From Alteromonas genovensis (GTDB lineage Bacteria > Pseudomonadota > Gammaproteobacteria > Enterobacterales > Alteromonadaceae), in contig NZ_JAAAWO010000002.1 in assembly GCF_010500895.1 (NCBI RefSeq), positions 248,001 to 312,000 on the forward strand: 64,000 nt of DNA, written 5' to 3'. Position 1 is the first letter of the stretch. Every line of letters begins with the position of its first letter. The notes beneath the pieces were generated by a model. The model saw nothing but the letters and a program-made list of their open reading frames with translations. It was not told where the DNA came from and searched no databases. The position numbers and the translations under genes are program-made. Of this stretch, positions 1 to 9,101 are shown piece after piece.

Positions 1-2016
1 CAATCCATTGGTCCTTATGTATTAGCAAATACATACTTTTATCAAGGCTATTACAATGAAGGGCTGGTAAGAGCGATATCTCAGCTTAGGGAGCAACTGC
101 AAGTTATTATTGCAATGGGAGACTATTTTGATAATGCAAAGTATGGCTTGTCTCATACTATTGATAGCATTACATCAGATGTCCCTTTTTTAAGAAAAAC
201 TTTTCCATCTTTGGTTAATGATGCCACCCGCAATGTTCCAATATTCGTAGTAGGTAACGGACCTTCACTTGATAACCTGCTTCCTTATCTTAAGCAAGAA
301 AGAGAAAAGGCTATCGTCATCTCCTGCGGTACCGCATTACAGTCCCTTTACAAGAATAATATAGTTCCTGATTTTCACGCTGAGATCGAGATGAATAGGG
401 CAACCCACGACTGGGCCGTTAGAATCGGAGATAAAGCGTACTTAAAACAAATTGTTTTATTGAGCTGTAACGGTATTCACCCTGACACACGAAATCTTTA
501 TAAAAGTACGTTGTTAGCGTTCAAACAAGGCGAAGCCTCGACCGTAGCCTTGATGGAAGCCTACGGGAAGCATGACTTTAAGTTATTGGAGCATGCTTAC
601 CCGACGGTTTCCAACTTCGTGATTGATCTAGTCGCATCACTTGGTTTACAGCAGGTATACCTGTTGGGGATAGATCTCGGCTTCGTCAGCGAAAAATATC
701 ATCACTCGAAAAGCTCTGGATACTATTTAAAAAATGGACAAGAGCTATACGCTTATAGCGATACAAACAACACATCGGTGGTTGTCCCAGGAAATTTAAG
801 GCCTTGGGTTAGTACTAAATTTGAGTTTAAGGTTTCAAAGTCAGTTATTGAGCAAAGAATAGCGAAATCGAAAGCCGACTTTTACAATCTGAACGATGGT
901 GCTCGAATAGCGGGTGCATCTCCACTTAAACCAGAGAACCTTCTTATAATGTCCTCTCCATCGCAAAAAGACGCCCTGGTCGCAAGTGTGTTTGACCAGG
1001 CTTTTAAGCCACTTGACAAAGCAAGGCTTACTGACGGATTGACGCAACGATTTAGTAAACCTGCATTGCTTGAAGAGTTCGATTCCCTAATAACTCTTTG
1101 CGATGAAAACGATTTAGATAGTCATTCATCTCTAGAAGCCTTTATTGAGTTACAAAGAGAGTTTATTGTTTCATCATTATTTAGAAAAAAGTCTCAACTT
1201 TTTTTCTTACTTAATGGCACGCTTAATTATATCAATAGCGTCATGAGCAAGTTGCTCGATATTCAAGACGAGGCATTGCTTTGTGACACAGCGAACCAGC
1301 TAAAATGTCTTTGGAAACGTTACGTTCAAGACATGCAGCGCATTATGGACTTGGATGAGTTAGGAACAGATGGTTCTGGAAGTTTCTATGCACTAAGACG
1401 AAAAGTGTATATTCAAAAATATGCAGAGACTTCAGGTTTTGACATTCGCGTGGTGCCAAAAGTAAATGAAGTTTGGCTTAAAGAATGGCAATTGCTAAAT
1501 AGCGTATGTGACGTTGACAGTCAAAAACGTGACCCTATTGTTGTAAATTTTGATAATGAAGAGCACGTACTTGAACGCGTAAATTGTAAGGTTTCATCAA
1601 ATATTGAAGGGGTTTTAAGGTCTGCGGAATATGACGATACGGTTGTATTTTCGCTTGATACATTTTGCGTAGATAAAGACGTTTGCTTACTTCCACCTAA
1701 ATTTGATCAAATAAACCACGCGTTAAACGTTACGTTGTCTTCTATTGGAAAAGCGATCGTCATTCCTAAGTTACTCGTCTTGAAAGGCTATTGTCCAGAT
1801 GGACTTGAAAAGGTTGTTGAAGCTTTTCAAAAACGTTTTGTTTACGAGACTCAGGACTTTATCGTTCTTACAGAGACTTTGCTGAAAAATGATCAGAGAG
1901 TATTAACATTTGGTGACAGACTTAGCTTCCGCCCAAGATTAATGACATCGTTACTTACCGTTTTAATTAAAACCGAAAAGGCGTTTAAAGACGTTGTCGC
2001 GTTAAAGAAGAGATAG
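1..2016 (+). CDS. maf: Maf-family flagellin glycosyltransferase (DUF115), 5'-truncated by window edge
   Basis: The reading frame is open from base 1, so the first ATG in the window (115) is internal and the true start lies upstream; 671 residues are visible. The core has the MptE-like DUF115 signature: a GNGPSL motif followed by an alternating strand/helix Rossmann-like region (VISCGTAL) and a later LLGIDLGF segment. Proteins of this family (motility accessory factors) transfer CMP-activated nonulosonic acids, pseudaminic or legionaminic, onto flagellin Ser/Thr in the cytoplasm. The neighbours fit: the next gene starts 2 bases after the stop and begins a legionaminic acid pathway. Which sugar it uses cannot be told from sequence, since both sugars are encoded nearby. 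Family assignment is firm; acceptor and donor are inferred. Confidence 0.85.
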   Translation, partial: QSIGPYVLANTYFYQGYYNEGLVRAISQLREQLQVIIAMGDYFDNAKYGLSHTIDSITSDVPFLRKTFPSLVNDATRNVPIFVVGNGPSLDNLLPYLKQEREKAIVISCGTALQSLYKNNIVPDFHAEIEMNRATHDWAVRIGDKAYLKQIVLLSCNGIHPDTRNLYKSTLLAFKQGEASTVALMEAYGKHDFKLLEHAYPTVSNFVIDLVASLGLQQVYLLGIDLGFVSEKYHHSKSSGYYLKNGQELYAYSDTNNTSVVVPGNLRPWVSTKFEFKVSKSVIEQRIAKSKADFYNLNDGARIAGASPLKPENLLIMSSPSQKDALVASVFDQAFKPLDKARLTDGLTQRFSKPALLEEFDSLITLCDENDLDSHSSLEAFIELQREFIVSSLFRKKSQLFFLLNGTLNYINSVMSKLLDIQDEALLCDTANQLKCLWKRYVQDMQRIMDLDELGTDGSGSFYALRRKVYIQKYAETSGFDIRVVPKVNEVWLKEWQLLNSVCDVDSQKRDPIVVNFDNEEHVLERVNCKVSSNIEGVLRSAEYDDTVVFSLDTFCVDKDVCLLPPKFDQINHALNVTLSSIGKAIVIPKLLVLKGYCPDGLEKVVEAFQKRFVYETQDFIVLTETLLKNDQRVLTFGDRLSFRPRLMTSLLTVLIKTEKAFKDVVALKKR

Positions 2017-2018
2017 AA

Positions 2019-3011
2019 ATGAAAGCGAAAAAAATGAGCGTTTTGGTCACAGGGGCTGATGGGTTTATCGGGTCGCACCTTACAGAGCATTTGCTAAAAA
2101 AAGGCTGCTCAGTGAGAGCCTTGTGCCAATACAATTCATTTGGTTCACAAGGTTGGCTTGAAGAGTTCTCCCACCCAGAAACACTAGAGGTTGTGTATGG
2201 CGATGTGCGAGACCCGCAATTTTGCGACTCTTTATGTGAAGGTATCGATATTGTTTTCCATTTAGCTGCGCTGATTGCCATTCCTTATTCCTATGCAGCA
2301 CCAAGTAGTTATGTCGACACAAACATTACAGGTACATTGAATATGTGCCAGGCAGCGTTGAGACACAAAGTCAATCGCTTTATTCAAACATCTACCAGTG
2401 AAGTATATGGGACGGCACAGTATGTGCCAATTGACGAAGCGCATCCTTTACAAGCTCAATCTCCTTACAGTGCATCAAAAATTGGTGCTGATGCTGTAGC
2501 AATGAGCTTCTTTAATGCATTCTCACTTCCTGTTGTTGTAGCGCGACCGTTTAATACCTATGGGCCAAGACAGTCCGCTCGCGCGGTCATTCCCACAATT
2601 ATCAGCCAAATCGCCACTGGTGCCGATAAAATTAAACTAGGTGACGTTTCACCTACCAGAGACTTTAATTATGTGCTGGATACGTGTGAAGGATTTTGGC
2701 AATTAAGTCAAGCGGAAGGCGCTGTAGGTGAAACGGTAAACATAGCATCAAATTATGAAATTTCAGTTGGTGATACTCTGAACCTCATACGCTCTTTAAT
2801 GCAAAGTGACGTGGTTTTTGAAATAGAAGAGGAAAGGCTACGCCCTCAAAGCTCTGAGGTATTTCGCCTTAGGGGAGATAACAAAAAGCTTAAGGCATTA
2901 ACAAAATATACGCCCAGTACTAGTTTAGAGAAAGGGCTTCAAGAGACTATCGATTGGTTGACTAGGCCAGAGAACTTGTCGCGCTACAAGGCTGGAATTT
3001 ACAACAAATAG
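2019..3011 (+). CDS. legB: NAD-dependent 4,6-dehydratase LegB
   Basis: Extended short-chain dehydrogenase of 330 residues. The N-terminal GADGFIGSHL is the NAD-binding glycine motif. A YSASK sequence near residue 150 supplies the catalytic Tyr and Lys, and an ARPFNTYGPRQ segment is typical of nucleotide-sugar dehydratases. In the Campylobacter legionaminic acid route LegB converts GDP-GlcNAc to the 4-keto-6-deoxy sugar that LegC then aminates. It starts 2 bases after maf and is followed 9 bases later by legC, and a ptmE-like guanylyltransferase lies in the same operon, so a GDP-linked substrate is likely. It could be confused with a GDP-mannose 4,6-dehydratase or RmlB homologue, but the pairing with legC favours LegB. 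Confidence 0.85.
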   Translation: MKAKKMSVLVTGADGFIGSHLTEHLLKKGCSVRALCQYNSFGSQGWLEEFSHPETLEVVYGDVRDPQFCDSLCEGIDIVFHLAALIAIPYSYAAPSSYVDTNITGTLNMCQAALRHKVNRFIQTSTSEVYGTAQYVPIDEAHPLQAQSPYSASKIGADAVAMSFFNAFSLPVVVARPFNTYGPRQSARAVIPTIISQIATGADKIKLGDVSPTRDFNYVLDTCEGFWQLSQAEGAVGETVNIASNYEISVGDTLNLIRSLMQSDVVFEIEEERLRPQSSEVFRLRGDNKKLKALTKYTPSTSLEKGLQETIDWLTRPENLSRYKAGIYNK

Positions 3012-3020
3012 TGGAAGCTC

Positions 3021-4166
3021 ATGCACAATTCGTTAATTACTTTCATCCGTGAGCTATACGGCTCGTCAGATTTCATTCCGCTGCATCAACCAACGTTTGA
3101 GGGAAATGAAAAAAATTATGTGAGCAACACCATTGATTCTACTTTTGTTTCTAGCGTTGGCGCCTATGTAGATGAATTTGAAAGTGCGTTGTCATCATAT
3201 TGTGATGCAGCAGCAACGGTAGCAGTAGTAAATGGAACCAACGGACTACAGTCTGCCTTGCATATGGCAGGGGTTACCCGAGACGAACTCGTCATAACGC
3301 AATCAATGACCTTCGTAGCAACATGTAATGCGATTCATTGGTTAGGAGCAGAGCCTGTGTTCGTAGATATTTCTGATACGACGCTGGGTATGTGCCCGCT
3401 CTCCCTTGCTGGTTTTCTTGATGAATATTGCAAACTATCCAATAACGTGTGCCTTCACAAACAGACAGGTAAACGCGTGCGTGCTGTCGTTCCAATGCAT
3501 ACGTTCGGTCACCCTGTAGATCTATCTCGTCTTATTGAAATTTGCCAAAACTGGAACCTATCGCTGGTTGAAGATGCCGCTGAAAGTTTAGGATCAACTT
3601 ACAAGGGTCAGCATACAGGCACGTTTGGCCGCTTTGGAGTACTTAGCTTTAACGGTAATAAGATTATTACTACCGGTGGTGGAGGCGCCGTACTTTGCAA
3701 AACAAAAGTGGACGGAACAAAGCTTAAGCATTTTACAACGACCGCTAAACTTCCTCATGCGTTTGAATTTATTCATGATGAATACGCCTACAATGCACGA
3801 ATGCCTAATTTGAATGCGGCATTAGGCTTGGCACAGTTAGAACAACTAGCGCTTTTCATTGAAAAAAAGCGCCAACTAGCGGCTTACTATGCTGACTTCT
3901 TCAAAGGTACAGCATTTAAGTTTGTCCAAGAACCTCAAAATACGCGCGCTAACTATTGGTTAAACGCAATAGTATGTGAGAACAAAGAGTGCAGAGACGG
4001 CCTGCTCAAATACGCCAACAGCAGCGGTGTGATGATGAGGCCTGTCTGGAAACCGATGCATCAACTTTCACTGTATAGCAACTGTATAGCTCATGAAATG
4101 CGAAACACAGAATGGTTTGCAGACCGGCTTGTTAATCTCCCAAGCTCAGTCCCATCAGTAGAGTAA
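3021..4166 (+). CDS. legC: LegC-type PLP-dependent sugar aminotransferase
   Basis: DegT/DnrJ/EryC1/StrS aminotransferase of 381 residues. The NGTNGLQSAL phosphate-binding segment (about 71-80), the VEDAAES motif (about 183-189) and SFNGNK with Lys214 as the expected PLP Schiff-base residue are all present. LegC installs the 4-amino group on the 4-keto-6-deoxy nucleotide sugar made by LegB. The ATG has a GGAAG ribosome site just upstream. The protein is distinct from the two other DegT-like proteins in the window (8073-9101 and the PseC at 22674-23843). The role is inferred from tight linkage to legB and from the downstream legG, legI and legF. Confidence 0.85.
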   Translation: MHNSLITFIRELYGSSDFIPLHQPTFEGNEKNYVSNTIDSTFVSSVGAYVDEFESALSSYCDAAATVAVVNGTNGLQSALHMAGVTRDELVITQSMTFVATCNAIHWLGAEPVFVDISDTTLGMCPLSLAGFLDEYCKLSNNVCLHKQTGKRVRAVVPMHTFGHPVDLSRLIEICQNWNLSLVEDAAESLGSTYKGQHTGTFGRFGVLSFNGNKIITTGGGGAVLCKTKVDGTKLKHFTTTAKLPHAFEFIHDEYAYNARMPNLNAALGLAQLEQLALFIEKKRQLAAYYADFFKGTAFKFVQEPQNTRANYWLNAIVCENKECRDGLLKYANSSGVMMRPVWKPMHQLSLYSNCIAHEMRNTEWFADRLVNLPSSVPSVE

Positions 4167-4193
4167 CGTTTTATATAATAATAGAGTGCGCTT

Positions 4194-4889
4194 ATGAAGA
4201 AGCCTCGAAAAATAGCAATGCATCAAAGCCAATATCTTCCTTGGCCCCCTTTTTTTAGAAAAATGGCATTGGCAGATACCTTTGTACTAATGGATTGTGT
4301 TCAGTTTCAAAAAAATGGATTGCAAAATCGCAACCAAATTAACAGTAGTAATGGGCCGCTTTGGCTCACGCTTCCGGTAAATTCAAAACTGGACGAGCCC
4401 ATAAAAGACAAGGTAATTATCGACAAAAGGTGGAAAAAAAAGCATTTACAAAGCATTCAGAGTAGTTACGGAAAAAGCACTTTCTTTCACGAATATTTTG
4501 ACGAGGTTAAGGCTGTTATAGAGTCTGCGGATGACACCCTGTTTGATATTAACTTACGGTTTATACATTTTTTTAGAAAGGTGTTGTCTATTGACAATCA
4601 ACTCATGCTTCTTTCTGACCTGTCGATAACAAGTAGTAAGAGCCAATTGGTGTTGGATACCTGTATTGCCCTCAATGCTTCTGAGTACCTTTCCGGAGAG
4701 GGAGCGAAGAGCTATTTGGATTTGGACGCCTTTAAGGTCAATCAAATAAAAATACAATATGTCGGAACTAATACGCCTGCATATAAGCAAATTCATCCGG
4801 CGATGAAGCACCTTTCGTTATTGGATTGGTTATTTCAAGAAGAGTTAGACGTTATAAAAGACTATATTCATGACACCAAATACAATTAA
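4194..4889 (+). CDS. WbqC-like family protein
   Basis: The N-terminus reads IAMHQSQYLPWPPFFRK, followed by ADTFVLMDCVQFQK and NRNQI, the hallmark of the WbqC family. These are 220-240 residue cytoplasmic proteins found in O-antigen and nonulosonate gene clusters. Their biochemical role is not established; they have been suggested to act as aminotransferase- or acyltransferase-like partners in sugar modification. The gene begins 27 bases after legC and its 3' end overlaps the next gene by 20 bases, so the two are probably coupled. No membrane segment or signal peptide is visible. Family membership is confident, function is not. Confidence 0.8.
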   Translation: MKKPRKIAMHQSQYLPWPPFFRKMALADTFVLMDCVQFQKNGLQNRNQINSSNGPLWLTLPVNSKLDEPIKDKVIIDKRWKKKHLQSIQSSYGKSTFFHEYFDEVKAVIESADDTLFDINLRFIHFFRKVLSIDNQLMLLSDLSITSSKSQLVLDTCIALNASEYLSGEGAKSYLDLDAFKVNQIKIQYVGTNTPAYKQIHPAMKHLSLLDWLFQEELDVIKDYIHDTKYN

Positions 4890-5544
4890 AAGCAAAGACC
4901 GTGTAAATTCCGAGGTTTGGGATAACTTGTATCAGCAGAGAAAGTCTCTTCTTTCTTATCCAGATAGCACATTTGTAACGCTTCTTCATCGGTACTTAAC
5001 GACGGCAAAGCACAGGCAAATTTTGGACTACGGTTTTGGTGGCGGCGCTAACATGCGCGTAATGTTAAAGCGTGGGCATAATGTAGATGGCATCGAAATA
5101 TCGGATACAGTTATTGAAATTAATAACCAAATTCTAGAGGAGCAAAACCTACCGGCAACACTACATAATGTTCAATCACATGAAGCGTTGCCTTTTGCCG
5201 ATGAAAAATTTGATGCGGTGGTCGCCTGGCATGTGCTGGGTTATAACTCGCTATCGTCTTTGCAATCACGAATTGTTGAATTTATCAGGGTACTCAAAAG
5301 TGGCGGGTGTTTTATTGGCACCATTCCAGCTTATGGAGATGTATCCCATGACAGTGGCAAAGCAAAAAATGCATTTGAATTTGTGTCAAAAGTGCCGACC
5401 CAAGAAGGCGCGCAAATTGTTTGTTTTGAATCAGAACAAGCTGTATGTGACGCATTTAATTTGGACATGTCTGTTGCACTTCTGCAAAGCCCATTAATGG
5501 ATGGTTCGTTTTCACGACACTGGGTGTTTCTGTATGAAAAATGA
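4870..5544 (+). CDS. Class I SAM-dependent methyltransferase
   Basis: A 224-residue protein with a glycine-rich SAM-binding motif I (ILDYGFGGGANMRV, about residues 54-67), an acidic residue at the end of strand 2 (VDGIEIS) and a motif IV region (FDAVVAWHVLGY). These define a Rossmann-fold methyltransferase of the methyltransf_11/25 type. The gene overlaps the WbqC-like gene by 20 bases and legG by 11 bases, so it is embedded in the legionaminic acid operon. O- or N-methylation of the sugar or its acyl group is a reasonable inference, since methylated nonulosonates are known on flagellins. The substrate cannot be read from the sequence. Confidence 0.75.
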   Translation: MTPNTIKSKDRVNSEVWDNLYQQRKSLLSYPDSTFVTLLHRYLTTAKHRQILDYGFGGGANMRVMLKRGHNVDGIEISDTVIEINNQILEEQNLPATLHNVQSHEALPFADEKFDAVVAWHVLGYNSLSSLQSRIVEFIRVLKSGGCFIGTIPAYGDVSHDSGKAKNAFEFVSKVPTQEGAQIVCFESEQAVCDAFNLDMSVALLQSPLMDGSFSRHWVFLYEK

Positions 5545-6724
5545 CGGCAAAACACTGCTTGAAGAATGCCATGGTAAGATATCGGTTATGGCAGTTACTG
5601 GGATTCGTTCGGAATACGATTTAATGTACCCGTTGTTGCTTGCTATGTCAAAAAGTGAAAAATTTGAAGTAATGGTGGTGGCGACTGGAGCGCATTTGAC
5701 GGCTATTCATGAGTACTCTATAAAAGAAATCGAAAATGATGGTTTTAACATAGTCTCACGCATTCCTACGTCTATTTCTCACGATGATAACCTACACAGA
5801 GTGAAATCTTGCTCTGAGTTAATGGCGGGACTAGGTGAAGCTATCGCTCAAAATAACCCTGACCTTCTACTCGTCCTAGGCGATAGAGAAGAGCCGCTGA
5901 TCAGTGCTGTCGTGGCAAACTATGCTACAGTTCCCATTGTTCACCTTGCTGGTGGTGACAGCACCAATCCTGAAGGCGGAAATGTAGATGAACAGTCGCG
6001 GCATGCGACAACAAAATTAAGTCATCTTCACCTTACTATGACGGACAATCATACAAAGCGTATTCTTCAACTAGGCGAAGAACCTTGGAGGGTCATTACA
6101 GTGGGAAGTGGTGGAGTAGACAGGCTGCGCATGACCCCTCATATGTCTCCTTCCGAACTAGCGAAAGAGTCAGGGTTAAGCTGTGAGGGGCGTTACGGTG
6201 TGTTAATCCACCATCCCTTAAATGGTGATTTTGAAAGTGCCAAAACTGAGATTCTCAATACAGTTAAAGCAGCCAAATCTCTTGGTTTACATGTTATCGT
6301 CGGCTCACCCAATTCCGATCCTGGCTCATCAGAAATTGTGAAGTTCATTGATAACCTTGAAGGTATTGAAGTATATCGAAACCTGCCGAGAGTCGCCTTT
6401 ATCAATTTGCTGCGACACGCCTCTGTGCTTTTAGGTAATTCATCACTTGCATTCCATGAGGCTGATTATATGGGCTTGCCTTGTATCAACGTAGGGGAGC
6501 GACAGCGCGGCAGAGAACACTCTGGTAATGTTATATTTTCCCAAAGCAACCAAGATGACATAAGTACAGCATTGTCTTGCGCGTTAGCAGATAAAAGTTT
6601 CCGTAGTCACTTGCGTCCGAACCAAAGCCTCTATGGTGATGGGTTTATGGCAGAGCGTACACTTGAGATTTTAGAAACATTGCCGATAAAAAGAAAATTG
6701 TTAGCGAAAAAGCTTATGTATTAG
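5534..6724 (+). CDS. legG: NDP-sugar 2-epimerase (hydrolysing), LegG/NeuC family
   Basis: The start is placed at ATG 5534 (MKNDGKTLLEE), because the longer frame from 5501 adds residues lying inside the preceding methyltransferase; the product is 396 residues. Motifs of the hydrolysing UDP-GlcNAc 2-epimerase fold are clear: VTGIRSEYDLMYPLL near the start, VLGDREEPL, LAGGDSTNPEGGNVDE, and the C-terminal nucleotide-binding GNSSLAFHEA. LegG removes the nucleotide and inverts C2 to give 2,4-diacetamido-2,4,6-trideoxymannose, the substrate of LegI. It overlaps the upstream methyltransferase by 11 bases. NeuC (sialic acid) is the alternative, but legB and legC argue for the legionaminic route. Confidence 0.85.
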   Translation: MKNDGKTLLEECHGKISVMAVTGIRSEYDLMYPLLLAMSKSEKFEVMVVATGAHLTAIHEYSIKEIENDGFNIVSRIPTSISHDDNLHRVKSCSELMAGLGEAIAQNNPDLLLVLGDREEPLISAVVANYATVPIVHLAGGDSTNPEGGNVDEQSRHATTKLSHLHLTMTDNHTKRILQLGEEPWRVITVGSGGVDRLRMTPHMSPSELAKESGLSCEGRYGVLIHHPLNGDFESAKTEILNTVKAAKSLGLHVIVGSPNSDPGSSEIVKFIDNLEGIEVYRNLPRVAFINLLRHASVLLGNSSLAFHEADYMGLPCINVGERQRGREHSGNVIFSQSNQDDISTALSCALADKSFRSHLRPNQSLYGDGFMAERTLEILETLPIKRKLLAKKLMY

Positions 6725-6736
6725 TCGAGGTTATCT

Positions 6737-8086
6737 ATGACAACTATTGCAGTAGTAGGAGGTGGAATTGGGGGTATTGTTGCCAGTTATACACTCAAAA
6801 AAGATTTGCCAAACTGTAACGTTGTCATTATCGAAGGCGGAAGCCGTCTGGGTGGTTTGCTCGGGATGTCAGCGAAATTTAACCAACAGCATTTTGATAT
6901 AGGAACACACATTCCAGCACAAACAAAAGTTGATGAACTAGACAGCTTCTTATTTAGCAGTATATGCAGCGACGACGACTGGATTGAAATAGGTCGAATT
7001 AAAGGCGGACACTACTTTAATGGAATGTTAGACGCTACACATCACAATGTGGCCAGTTCAGAGGCGGTTGATGCCTTACGAGATGGCGTTGTATCTAATA
7101 ACAGTGATGACATCACTTCAAATTATCGACGTCGCTTTGGCAACGTCTTAACAGATAGTATTTTTCTGCCTAGCATAAAAAAATTTCTTCCTTGTGCACC
7201 TGAATTATTAGAGGCTGAGGTTCAGCGTTATTTTGCGCTGGATAGACTCTCTGAGCACACCGGACGAAGCGCTGAGCACAGTGCTGAAACCCCCTTGTCC
7301 TTAACGCGTATTGATTTAACTGGTAAGAAAATTCCCCTAGCGTTTTATCCGAAAAATGGTTTCGGTGTTGCTAAGTGGATTGACGAACTTGTTACTAAAA
7401 CCCGTAAAATAGGTGTAGATTTTAAGCTGAATAGTAAAATTACCAAGGTTATTAAAAGCGGTGATGAAATCGAAAACTTGGTTTTTGAAAGTGGAGAAAT
7501 ATTTGATTGCGATCACGTTGTGTGGACTGCCCCAATTGAAACACTAAGCGTCCTAGCTAACCCAAAAGACATGAAAAAATTGTCTGAATTGTACGCTAGG
7601 ACTCGCATTCAACTTTTCCATTTTGTATTCGACAGCCCTTATAAAACAAACTGCCATTATATAAATTGCTTCGACCCTAATTTTGCGCCATATCGAATAA
7701 CGCTTTACGAGAATTTTGCTTCTAACGAATACTCAGAAAACGGATATCGTTGCACGGTAGAAGTAATTGGTCATGGAAACCTAGAAAAGCCTATTGATAA
7801 TGAAGAGATAGTTAATCAGCTCAAGCTAATGGGGATTATTTCCCAAGAGGCGACAGCACTGTATAGCGAACAGACTGGCGTATTAAATGGCTTTCCCCTT
7901 CGTAAGCTCGGGGCTTATAAACAAGGAAGGGAAATAGTTGAAAAACTTGGAAAATCTATAAATAATCTCACGCTAACAGGGTCGAGTGAACCTGGTGTAT
8001 TTTTTTCTAACGATGTCATGATAAAGACTTTCTCTTGCGTGAAGGCATTGTGCAAACAGGAATTAACAAGTTTTGATACCGCATAA
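6737..8086 (+). CDS. FAD/NAD(P)-binding oxidoreductase, protoporphyrinogen-oxidase/amine-oxidase-like
   Basis: A 449-residue flavoprotein. It opens with a dinucleotide-binding VVGGGIGGIVAS motif followed by an acidic residue (VVIIEGG), then GGLLG. A second cofactor-contact region appears as CDHVVWTAPIETL, and a C-terminal flavin-contact segment as LTGSSEPGVFFSNDV. The overall layout resembles protoporphyrinogen oxidase, amine oxidase and UDP-galactopyranose mutase-like enzymes. It lies 12 bases after legG and its stop overlaps the next aminotransferase. Such proteins occur in surface-sugar clusters, where they oxidise or rearrange sugars. The reaction here is unknown; acting with the adjoining aminotransferase to oxidise and then aminate a position is a hypothesis only. 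Confidence 0.65.
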   Translation: MTTIAVVGGGIGGIVASYTLKKDLPNCNVVIIEGGSRLGGLLGMSAKFNQQHFDIGTHIPAQTKVDELDSFLFSSICSDDDWIEIGRIKGGHYFNGMLDATHHNVASSEAVDALRDGVVSNNSDDITSNYRRRFGNVLTDSIFLPSIKKFLPCAPELLEAEVQRYFALDRLSEHTGRSAEHSAETPLSLTRIDLTGKKIPLAFYPKNGFGVAKWIDELVTKTRKIGVDFKLNSKITKVIKSGDEIENLVFESGEIFDCDHVVWTAPIETLSVLANPKDMKKLSELYARTRIQLFHFVFDSPYKTNCHYINCFDPNFAPYRITLYENFASNEYSENGYRCTVEVIGHGNLEKPIDNEEIVNQLKLMGIISQEATALYSEQTGVLNGFPLRKLGAYKQGREIVEKLGKSINNLTLTGSSEPGVFFSNDVMIKTFSCVKALCKQELTSFDTA

Positions 8087-9101
8087 TCAAATCGTCTTTG
8101 CTAATGCTGAGAAGCAATTGCTACACGATGTAGTGCAAAGTGGCTTTTTCACGCAAGGGAAATATGTAGCAGACTTTGAAGCCAAAGCTGCGAGCTTCTA
8201 TCGGCGTAAATGCGCAACCGCAGTTTCTTCAGGTTCAATGGCAATTCGACTCTCACTTATTCTAGCGGGGGTGAAGGCGGGAAGTAACGTCATAGTACCT
8301 GCTTATTCATGCAGCGCTGTTTGCAACTCGGTGCTGTCACTAGGCGCGAATGTCATCCCCTGCGATATTGCAGAAGGCGAAGCAAATATTGATGTACTTA
8401 AAGCCATACAGCTTGCCGAACAACACCATGCCAATGTTGTAATAGTAGTTAACACATTTGGTATTCCTGCTGACGTTACCACACTCAAAAGTGCCGGCCT
8501 TACGGTTGTTGAGGATTGTTCTCATGGTTTCGCAATTGACGGGGATAGTTTCCCTCAAACTTACGGTGACTTTGTCATACAATCTCTTTATGCAACAAAA
8601 TTGTTCGGTGCTGCAGAATTGGGCGTAGTGTTATTTGATGATGAAGCGTTATTGGATAGTGCAAACCGTCTACGTGAAGGGTATTCGCAAACACCCTCTG
8701 GTGAATGTCTAAATATGAAAGCAAACGAGTTTAGCGGGGCATTGGGCGTTGCCAAACTCGTTGAGGCAACGTCAATTGTTGCCCAAAGGCAAGCTCGAGC
8801 GAATATCTACTTAGAAAACGAGTTCCTTTCCCGACACGTTGTAGGTAGCGTAAACAACCGCGTTTGGTATCGCTTTGTAATAGCGGTAGAACAAGCCGAT
8901 AAACTTATTGACTGTGTAGCTAGCAGGGTTCAGATATTGCGACCCATAAGTCCTTGGCTAAAAGACCTGAATAAGTTTCCCCACGCGTCAACGGCCTACC
9001 GACGTTACCTATCTTTGCCTATATATCCCTCGCTAGAAGAGGAACATCAAGCAGAAGTGATGTCCGCTCTAGATACGTATTTACAGGACATTGCATTATG
9101 A
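8073..9101 (+). CDS. DegT/DnrJ/EryC1/StrS-type aminotransferase (second in the operon)
   Basis: A 342-residue PLP enzyme. SGSMAIRL (about 53-60) is the phosphate-binding turn, VVEDCSHGF (about 145-153) the cofactor-contact motif, and SLYATK with Lys176 the expected Schiff-base lysine. The start is a TTG at 8073 overlapping the upstream stop by 14 bases. It is chosen because MIPHNQIVF matches the usual N-terminus of the family and no ATG lies nearby. The sequence is clearly different from LegC, so it probably aminates a second sugar. The 3' end overlaps the next gene as ATGA. Substrate unknown; a tailoring role is inferred from its position between legG and legI. Confidence 0.7.
   Translation: MIPHNQIVFANAEKQLLHDVVQSGFFTQGKYVADFEAKAASFYRRKCATAVSSGSMAIRLSLILAGVKAGSNVIVPAYSCSAVCNSVLSLGANVIPCDIAEGEANIDVLKAIQLAEQHHANVVIVVNTFGIPADVTTLKSAGLTVVEDCSHGFAIDGDSFPQTYGDFVIQSLYATKLFGAAELGVVLFDDEALLDSANRLREGYSQTPSGECLNMKANEFSGALGVAKLVEATSIVAQRQARANIYLENEFLSRHVVGSVNNRVWYRFVIAVEQADKLIDCVASRVQILRPISPWLKDLNKFPHASTAYRRYLSLPIYPSLEEEHQAEVMSALDTYLQDIAL

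Noticed and set aside
115-117. ATG 115 as the start of the first gene
   Set aside because: The frame is open to base 1 and encodes sensible protein before this codon, so the gene begins outside the window.
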